This document shows, in pieces, positions 56,579 to 64,000 of a stretch of 64,000 bases of DNA; the first letter of the stretch is position 1; each line of letters opens with the position of its first letter. The DNA comes from Apoderus coryli (taxonomy: Eukaryota > Arthropoda > Insecta > Coleoptera > Attelabidae), in contig OU452205.1 of NCBI GenBank assembly GCA_911728435.2, forward strand, positions 9,492,260-9,556,259, read 5' to 3'. A program made the translations under genes and the position numbers. The notes under the pieces were generated by a model. That model was not told where the DNA came from, ran no database searches, and saw nothing but the letters and a program-made list of their open reading frames with translations.

Positions 56579-58089
56579 TGATAAGTTTCATTGCCTGTAG
56601 AAGTTTTCATTCTAAAATTTGGCATTTAGTGTGGAACTACTAACAAGTTTGTGTTTATTAACGAAAGTTTCTTAAATATAATTACTCAAATGAAGTTTAA
56701 GTGTAGGTACTTATTTATTGTTCATGGGCAATGTGACAACACTATAGACAGAAGAAAGTGTAATGAAACTTATCCTATCACACCAGGCAGCGTTAAAGTA
56801 GCCAAAATATTATTTTGTTGTCTTCATCTGAAATCATAAGCTTCGGTAAAGATCGTTTCGCTTGCAGTTTTGATCCAGGAAATTATTTTGTAATACTGTA
56901 AATTTTCTGTTGTTCATTGGTAGTAAATCAGGATATATTTCATTAGACTTTCTGAATGTTGTTTTCTTAATTTTGTCCTATTTGCCCATACTAAACACGC
57001 CATTAAAATTTAATTTTCAGTTTTTTTCAAGAAACTTTCGTTAATCAATAAATAGTATATTGTGCAACAAACATGAAATGACATATATTTCATACAAGTA
57101 GGAAATGGTCATTTCATGTGAGTTTCCCACTATACTTTTTCTGCGACTGTTTTAATGCTTTTGAATAAATTAAACATAATTTTTAGGAAAATATTTGTTT
57201 TTCGAAAATTACCCCTGTTTGCGTAAGCCTAAATACGATAAGGTAGAAGTATTGAATTGACTAGGTGGTGTTAAACTATATTCACTATCACTGTTTTTCA
57301 TTATATAAATAGCTTTGTCGGCGTTGCTATGGTGATTTTTCATTGCCGACGCTACTTTTGTCATTATCAGGAAATTGTTATTACGCACGGATAAATGAAA
57401 AACAACATTACAATGTACGACATTTTCAAATCATGATTCAACATATAAAGGCATTTAAAGACAGTCGTAGAAAAAAAGTGTTACTACATTGTTACGTGAT
57501 GTTTAATGGCGTTTACCTAACTAAACTTTACCGAATTAATCCAATGTTTCTACGAGTACAAATAATATATATACAAAATAATGAATTTTTCTAAGATCCT
57601 ACTCGTAAATAACCTTCAAAATTTCAAGAGGCTATTTCAGGTGACGAAATGACACATGTGTAAGGTCAAAAAATTCAAAATAAATTAATTATATAAAAAC
57701 AGTTGAAACCCATAAGGAATCGGAAAATATAATTATATTTTGGATGTTTCGTTTGGAATAAACAAGTTATTACATTATTATACACTGACTGCTTGATCTG
57801 AGAAATCACTGAAATTTTCGGGACCATCGTATTTAAAACTTCGAACGTACTATCGACCTAACAATTACCTTGTATACCTAATGATGGAGCGAAAAAATTT
57901 CGAAACAAGTAACTTTTTTAAGTAAATGTACGAAGATTAAACTAGTGGAGACGACGAATATACTTTTCTTGGGTAATGATATTACACTCCACTCCATCAG
58001 AGGCATTACTCCTTTAATTTATAAAAAAATGTAGTTAGTGAAATTAGAATTACTGAAATAATATTTGTCAGTAAATAACTATAGTAACA

Positions 58090-58500
58090 TAAATAATTTT
58101 GTGGCATAGCGGACAGAATTAGTGGGTCTACCTATCCACGGAATTTTGCTTAAATTAGCAGGATGTTACTCAAATTTAATTGAAGCAGACTGAAACAATA
58201 TCGTTTCGCTCAAATTATGAGTTAGTTAGAGTACAATAGTCATGCTCATCTACAACATCGACCTGCCTACAAGCAGAGTGAGGTTATATCGGCAGATAGG
58301 TATATGTAAACCAATCAATCCACACAGCATTATTCACACCACGGCACGCAGAAAGACCCGACACTTCCAATTTAAAGGTAACACGACACGCCAGCAGCTC
58401 AATATGTGGGCGATGCTGGCAGAAGGATGAACTAGTCTCCTGCTGGCGTATCTTTTTTCACTTATTTCTGCATTATTATCCTATACTCCTGGCGTTACCT
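58090..58500 (+). repeat. Dispersed repeat R2/R3, copy 4 (longest)
   Basis: It shares TTAGCAGG, ATCGTTTCGCTC, ATCTACAACATCGACCTGCC and AGATAGGTATATGTAAAC with 31250-31440. GATGCTGGCAGAAGGATGAA, GTCTCCTGCTGGCG and GGCGTTACCT match 21990-22070 and, inverted, 32040-32120. This copy joins the two blocks that are separate elsewhere, so R2 and R3 are parts of one element of about 400 bp. Confidence 0.75.
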
Positions 58501-58602
58501 TGTATGATAGCATTTCAGAAATAAAGAGCATGAAATAAAAATTTAAATTAATATAATATACTTCACCTAAAACTGTCAACCATCATTTTGCTTGTTTTAC
58601 AG

Positions 58603-58859
58603 GTTTTTTAAATGCGAATCCGGCGCCTCATTTAAAAGCCCGAGTAGCCAACTATGGCCTAATGGACCAAATAGCTGCCCTACATTGGATCCAACAAAAC
58701 ATTGCCCTTTTTGGTGGTGATCCCGGCAATGTGACGTTGGCCGGTCACGGTTCGGGGGCGGCGTGTATCAATTTTCTGATGATTTCACCGACAGTAATGC
58801 CGGGGCTGTTTCACAGAGCCATTTTGTTATCGGGTTCGGCGTTGTCTTCCTGGGCTTTG
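58603..58859 (+). CDS. Nlg: Neuroligin, internal exon with the inactive nucleophile elbow
   Basis: 257 bp between acceptor TTGTTTTACAG and donor TTG|GTAAGA. Two bases complete the split glycine codon of the previous exon, and the exon ends in phase 0. It encodes FLNANPAPHLKARVANYGLM, DQIAALHWIQQNIALFGGDP, then GNVTLAGHGSGAACINFLMI and SPTVMPGLFHRAILLSGSAL. In active esterases the elbow is GxSxG; here it reads GHGSG with glycine at the nucleophile position. This is the hallmark of neuroligin rather than cholinesterase. NYGLMDQ, LFGGDP and RAILLSGS are family blocks. Confidence 0.95.
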
Positions 58860-59049
58860 GTAAGATTACCGTTTAGATTGCTTTTTCGAACGAATGATGT
58901 TATATAAACGATTATTGATTTTTTATACAGGGAAAATCAAACAATTTTTGGTGGTGTTAGGTAGCATTAATCTATATTTTCTGAAATAATCCATTGGGAA
59001 GAGGAGTGGGATGTATTCGAAATCAAACCATGCTACGTCTACTCCACGA

Positions 59050-59505
59050 AATTCGAGGCGAGTGTGCCACACATGTTTCGGAAAATATTCCATCAGTGGA
59101 ATAAAATTTGAATGTTACATCAATATACAGTCGCCTGGCCAATTGGTTGGTGTATGGAATTAAACATCTATCTAAACACCCTGTGGAAAATGTTTGTTTA
59201 TTTAAATTTTAAATTTCAAACATAAAACAGGGTATAAACTTTCTAAAAAATGATATAGATACAAAAGGAAATACAATGCATAATAACTATGTCAATGTTA
59301 ATTTTTTAATGTGGAAAAGTTTGTTTTATGTTTGATATTTAAAATTGAATTCAAGACAACATTGTTCACAGGGTGTTTATATAGATATTTAATTCCATGC
59401 ATACCATCACCATTATACTTATATTTATGTAAAGTCAAATGTTATGCAAGCGAAGATGAAATAACTTCCGAAACATGTCCGGGACACTGGTCTCGCCTAG
59501 GTGTT
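59050..59505. repeat. Palindromic MITE-like element, about 456 bp, in neuroligin intron
   Basis: The outer arms AGGCGAGTG..ACATGTTTCGGAA (left) and TTCCGAAACATGT..CTCGCCT (right), middle arms ATGGAATTAAACATCTAT..ACACCCTGTG and CACAGGGTGTTTATATAG..AATTCCAT, and inner TTTCAAACATAAAAC-type arms all pair in order. A loop remains near 59250-59290. Pairing is imperfect but continuous over about 180 bp per arm. No coding content. Confidence 0.8.
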
Positions 59506-60439
59506 AAGCATATACAGGGTTATTCACGCCATACGACACGGAGTAGTGTGGCTAAACTATTTAATTTCCTAAAAGTTTTATTTATGGGTTCGATAAAAAT
59601 GATTTATCTCTACATTTTAAAGATACTGTGAATCTCTACAGGGTATCCCAATCATAAGTAATGAACCGTAGTTGTTTTTTTTAAATACAATGACCTGTAT
59701 ATGAATATATTTTTAGATTACTCGCTCAAAATAAACCTACCTTTCATTAAAGTATATCTCACCTAAACCTCACAGTTTTTTGAAATATTTTAATTTGTAT
59801 AAAAAAATAGACATAATTTGAATGAAAAAATTCACATCTATTGGTGTGTTCTTTTTAAGCCAGTCTGGGCTAATAAATAACCCTCTCATCACTTGTTACG
59901 CCACATATAAAAAACTCTCAATATTAAATACAGGCTGTCTAATAATATAAGTTATATGAACGTAAAGTTTAATTCTAAATAACTTGTTTATTTCAAATGG
60001 AACACCCGGTATATGCGGTCAAAATTAGAAGCACAAAGTAATTATCTGTCAAATATTATAATACTTTCCTATGGATAACTCTTGACGTTTTCGTGGAAAA
60101 TGCACATATTCATAATATTAGGCGAATTTTTAATTGAATCTCTTAGTTTCATGTAGACCACCCTCTATTTGATGATGCAAGAACTAAAGTTAGAGTAAAA
60201 TTTCCCTATAGATATGTATATCTTCTATTTTGCATGAACGAGGCACACATATTGGTAATAATAGGAAGAATTTTCAAAATTATATTATTTATCAAGTCCG
60301 TCATGAGAAGACAGAATACATTTTTTTTAATTTGATATTTACTGTCAAATAGTTGAAAATTCTTACCTAAGAGTCGCGAATTTTTTTTTATAGTTTTTTA
60401 TCTGTGACATTTGATTTAATTGAATTAATCACAACTGCG

Positions 60440-60575
60440 AACCTATTCCAAAAGAGAAAGAATAGACATGATTTTTCTGGAGAATGGTCCAAAAACGCTT
60501 TACTGGTATCGCGAGTTTACGCTCAAAGGTTGCCGGAGCAAAATCATCCCAAAAATGCGAGAGACTGTTAAGGCA
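60440..60575 (+). pseudogene. DUF4817-type helix-turn-helix, N-terminus of a transposase
   Basis: FSGEWSKNALLVSRVYAQRL and PEQNHPKNARDC then stop resemble the DUF4817 domain (G-E-x-x-x-N-A ... A-x-x-Y-x-x-R-F/L-P-x-x-x-H-P), found at the start of many insect DDE-type transposon proteins. Its place is in the spacer of the palindrome. Confidence 0.6.
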
Positions 60576-60699
60576 GTTTAACGACAGATACCACCCAAAC
60601 ACTGCAACTGCATCAAGAACTTCTCAATATTAATTTTTAATCGTATTGAATTTTGTACATGGGCAGGAACAAAATCATAGAAAATTAAAACTTTTTTAA

Positions 60700-60835
60700 T
60701 AGAGGAGATGAAGGAGCAAATAAACAGAGCGTTTAGAAGCGTTACACCAGGTTAAAGTTCTTGAAGGATTTAAGAAAAGGATTCAAATGTGCCTTGAGTC
60801 CAATCATTTTGAACATTTATTATAAAATTTATCAG
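60700..60835 (+). pseudogene. C-terminal end of the same DDE-type transposase
   Basis: MKEQINRAFRSVTPG, a frame change, then VLEGFKKRIQMCLESN and a HFEHLL ending directly before a stop. The RR/KR..MC(L/I)E.NG.HFEHLL ending is the usual C-terminus of DUF4817-associated insect transposases. The catalytic centre between the two remnants is deleted. Confidence 0.7.
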
Positions 60836-61580
60836 TATTTATGTATATCTTGTTATTTAATTTAAGTTAAAAATGTTTTTATTTATGATGTTATTGTTTA
60901 AATATACGGTTCGTCAAATTCTCATGGCTGATTTGCCAAATATTATAATTTTGAAAAATTCTTCCTGTTACTACCAATACCTATGTGCTTTTTCCATGCA
61001 AAATTAAAAATATACATATCTATAGGAAAACCTTATAGTGATTAATACATAAATAATTTCATCATCATCAAATACAGGGTGGTCTACATGAAATTAACAG
61101 GTTCAAATTAAAATCGCCTAATATTATGAATATGTGCATTTTCCACGAAAACGTCATGAGTTATCCATATAGAAAAGTATTATAGTATTTGGCAGATAAC
61201 TACTTTGTGCATCTAATTTTTATCTCATATACCGGGTGTTCCATTTGTAATAAACGCGTTAATATAACTTATATTATTGGACACCCTGTATTTAGTATTG
61301 GGGGTTTTTTATATTTGGCGTAACAAGTGATGAGTGGGTATATTTATGAGCCCAAAGTGGCTTAAAAATAACAAACAAGTTTTTTCATTCAAATTAGTTA
61401 TGTCTATATTTTTATAAAAATCAAAAGATTTAAAAAACTGTCAGGTTTAGGTGAGATGTACTTTAATGAAAGTTAGGTTTATTTTGAACGGGGAATCTAA
61501 AAATGTACGAAGAAGATTCAGTGGATTGTATATGAATAGTGTTAATTAAATGTACGGGACCATACAAAATCCAAATCTAA

Positions 61581-61924
61581 AGTCTAATAAATAATATACT
61601 AGTCCCCGCACTTGAACATATGCAGCCGTTTTGCCGTTGGTATTTAGCGCCCCTTCCCCGACCCTCTCTTGTCGAGAATTCTGGTGCCCAGAATGTCTCT
61701 TCGTTCTCTACAATACACAGTCGACCAAGTAAGCGTAGGGATTTAAACAACACCAAACCATGATTTCACCGTTCGCTACTCTCCTTTTCTCATTTCTCTC
61801 ACCCGTATCCGTACAGTTTATTTGTGCTGGCCCTACAAGTCCTAAAATCGGCGGCACGCTTTAAATCGCAATATAACAAAGAATTTACTTACAGTGCGGG
61901 GACTATTATATTATTTATTAGACT
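61581..61924. mobile_element. MITE, 344 bp, 32-bp terminal inverted repeats
   Basis: The first 32 bp (AGTCTAATAAATAATATA... to TCCCCGCACT) and last 32 bp are reverse complements with one mismatch. The interior is markedly less AT-rich than the intron. No frame. It lies within the 715-bp interruption of the palindrome's right arm. No unambiguous target duplication was found. Confidence 0.85.
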
Positions 61925-62425
61925 ATGCCTTAGATGCTGGTTGCTCAATTATTATAGGGGCCCGTTTTGTTCTCCACACAAATAACTCATACACACACGA
62001 AAATGTTTATGATACTTCGAATTAATATTATTATTAATATAGCGACACTGAATTATTTCGGCAGTTTTGTACTGTGCGGCGATAATGGCTGATGTGATAG
62101 CAGGACATGCGTATCGTGTACATGTGCCAGGATTAGTCTCTGTGTCGTTATTCCACGAAATTTGAATTAAAAGTAAAAATTGAAATACAAATAACTAATT
62201 TAAGACTTGTTGGTACAAAAAATATATTCATATACAGGGCATTCCATTTAAAAAAACACAACTATGGTTCATTTCTTATATTTGGGACACCCTGTATAGA
62301 TTCACAATATTTTTAAAATGTAGCCATAAATCATTTTTATCGAACGCATGAATAAAACTTTTAGGAAATTAAATATTTTAGCCACACTATTCCGTGTCGT
62401 AAGGCGTGAATAACCCTGTATATTT

Positions 62426-63789
62426 ATATATAAATAAATTTATTATTTATTATTAATAAAACGTTTAAAAAAATATATTCGAATATTGCAGACATTGTAT
62501 TTTAATAAATTTTTCGTCCCTTCAGGATACCTTTACTGCGAACAAATTATAAATATTTTAGTAATCCTTTTGGAAACTTTTTATCTGTGTGTACATTTAT
62601 TGTGGATCGCAGAATTTTTTGGTCAGATTCTATTGACGAAAGACAAATTGTCTCATTTTATATTTCGTCTAGTAAACATGAATATTTTTATCGTTTACAC
62701 ACAAGAGGGTCAACATCCGTACATACGCCTTACGTATTCCAGAATCTAATCAGTTCCTCATGATGTGCAATAAAGTGTGTATACTTAATTTGGTTAAAAT
62801 CCGAGTAATCATGTATACACACCGACAGACAAACATACAGTAAAAAATAATTGCTTATTTATATCTAAATTACCGAAAGCGAGTTTTTCCGGTCAAAAAC
62901 ATTTTTTTTTCCCATCAATCCAAAAGCTTTAAAAAAAAGCTTTATTTTACTTTTATAACTATTTTTTTACTACGCGCGTTGAATAAACGCGCGTTAATGC
63001 CACTGCAGGCGGCATTAAAATATTTATAAATTATACCAAAATGTAAAATTGGTCATAGTCAAGTGAATGTAATTATTTAGTTTCCTTTCTGAATAACCGA
63101 TGTAGAAAAGTTAGCCGAAAAATGTTTGTTGTTGCGATAGATTATCTCCAATGTTTGGAGCGTAAAAATTTCTAAATCTTAGCTTTCATAAGAACTGACA
63201 TCAACCGCATCGTTTATTCAACGACTTATCCGTTTGTTCATTTACAACAGCAGAAAAAAGCAACTTTTATCTGGATGCCTCTTTCGTGCTTTATCCCCTG
63301 TTGAATTTAAGATGTTTTGGAATACATAATATGGCAAAATGGACAAAGTTGAACAAAAGATAAAAAGAGCGCCTGCTTCATTTGAAACCCAAAACAATGT
63401 GCTGAATCTTTTTTTTTTCTTGCTCCTATCTCGCTATATTTCTGTTATGTTGTTTTTATAAGAATAGCGCTAACTTTAGAATGGAAGTAATTTTGTGAAA
63501 AATTTGATGATGAAAATACTGAAATAGTTTTTATGTAACTTAGGAAATTACTTTTGAATTGTTGATGGAGTCGCTTGACTTGCAGGTATTTAAATAATAT
63601 TTTGTAGCAAGATGAAAACAACATAAAAATAATTTGTATTCACTTATATAGGGATATTCACACAACCTGTTCATTAAAAGTTTACGGTCAAGTCGGTTCT
63701 TTTGAAATTTGTTACTTGTAACTTAATTTTTTCAGTATAATAAGTATTGAAGGTGCCAACATTTAGAGTGTGTCTCTGTCTACTTTTAG
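62426..63789 (+). other. Remainder of neuroligin second intron
   Basis: Contains a retroposon-like tail (GGTTAAAATCCGAG ... ACAGACAAACATACAG, 62790-62845) and a cluster of short perfect inverted repeats at 62922-63017: AAAGCTTT pairs, ACGCGCGTT/AACGCGCGT (62972-62994), and TAATGCC/GGCATTA (62995-63017). It ends in the acceptor CTACTTTTAG. No gene otherwise. Confidence 0.8.
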
Positions 63790-63987
63790 GTAGAAGATCC
63801 AGTTAATTATGCTGTGAAACTAGCCAAAGAGGTCAATTGCTCCATTCCAGAGGATGTTGGAAAAGATCATGAGCAAATAGTTGATTGTCTAAGGGAAACT
63901 CCTCTAGACGAACTACTTCAGGCAGATGTAGAGCCACCGGCTTATCTAAGCGCTTTTGGGCCAAGCGTTGATGGAGTTGTAATTAAG
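63790..63987 (+). CDS. Nlg: Neuroligin, internal exon
   Basis: 198 bp, 66 codons, phase 0 at both ends, between acceptor CTACTTTTAG and donor AAG|GTACGT. It encodes VEDPVNYAVKLAKEVNCSIP, EDVGKDHEQIVDCLRETPLD, ELLQADVEPPAYLSAFGPSV and ends DGVVIK. Cysteines in VNCSIP and VDCLRE form the conserved disulphide of the esterase-like fold, and FGPSVDG is a family block. It follows directly on the previous exon (SSWAL|VEDP). The gene continues beyond the window. Confidence 0.95.
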
Positions 63988-64000
63988 GTACGTCGATTAT

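Larger units (their letters stand above)
55981..58602 (+). other. Neuroligin intron, 2.6 kb
   Basis: Flanking splice sites are canonical and the phases agree. It contains an inverted repeat with hammerhead-like features at 56504-56578 and a dispersed repeat at 58090-58500. Short frames inside show no motif. Confidence 0.9.
59508..62425. mobile_element. 2.9-kb palindromic DNA transposon remnant with about 790-bp modular arms
   Basis: Left arm 59508 to about 60300 pairs in order with right arm about 60930-61505 plus 62220-62425. Six landmark pairs face each other: TACAGGGTTATTCACGCC/GGCGTGAATAACCCTGTA, CAGGGTATCCC/GGGACACCCTG, CCTGTATATGAATATA/TATATTCATATACAGG, ATAACTTATATTATTGGACA and its diverged complement, ACACCCGGTATATG/CATATACCGGGTGT, and GTAGACCACCCT/AGGGTGGTCTAC. 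A 715-bp insertion (about 61505-62220) splits the right arm. The spacer holds transposase remains. Each module ends in a CAGGGTG-like motif, so the arms look assembled from several terminal repeats. Confidence 0.85.

Noticed and set aside
1..64000. CRISPR array, bacterial operons or riboswitches
   Set aside because: Splice sites, LINEs, LTR elements and neuroligin show animal DNA; no regularly spaced repeat array is present.

Overview
The window is AT-rich animal DNA, almost certainly from an insect with a large, transposon-laden genome. A beetle is my best guess, but that is inference. The only conserved host gene I can name is neuroligin on the + strand. Three consecutive internal exons (55834-55980, 58603-58859, 63790-63987) join in phase and encode the esterase-like adhesion domain, with the catalytic serine missing. 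Earlier and later neuroligin exons lie outside the window or were not seen. If none was missed, the first 55.8 kb is one giant intron.

A second probable host gene lies on the - strand inside that intron. Two phase-compatible exons with strong splice sites (47839-47746 and 46702-46519) form the 3' end of a protein I do not recognise.

Nearly everything else is mobile DNA. The centrepiece is an LTR element of the insect Ty3/gypsy (errantivirus) group at 49027-55021. Its two 206-bp LTRs are identical, it has a 4-bp target duplication (CAGT), a tRNA-Ser-type primer site and a polypurine tract. It carries one uninterrupted 1,745-codon ORF encoding Gag, protease, integrase and Env in a single frame, with reverse transcriptase and RNase H cleanly missing. 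It sits inside an older LINE whose frame continues across the empty site.

Region by region. 0-10 kb: an inverted pair of a dispersed repeat, a broken Penelope-like endonuclease, hammerhead-like motifs and a decayed gypsy Gag. 10-22 kb: a foldback element, a minus-strand LINE, a long degenerate repeat field and a mariner fragment. 22-32 kb: two more copies of the dispersed repeat, a copia RNase H relic and LINE scraps. 32-41 kb: a 17-bp perfect hairpin, a tandem array, two LINEs and a tRNA-type SINE with a perfect 13-bp target duplication. 41-46 kb: a TA-flanked DNA element, a decayed two-gene PIF/Harbinger transposon and a TIR element. 46-55 kb: the antisense exons, then the LINE split by the errantivirus. 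55-64 kb: neuroligin, whose second intron holds two adjacent palindromes. The larger (2.9 kb) encloses remains of a DUF4817-type transposase and is itself interrupted by a MITE.

For many long stretches I see no gene, and these are stated as such. All calls rest on reading the sequence; no database search or folding was run.
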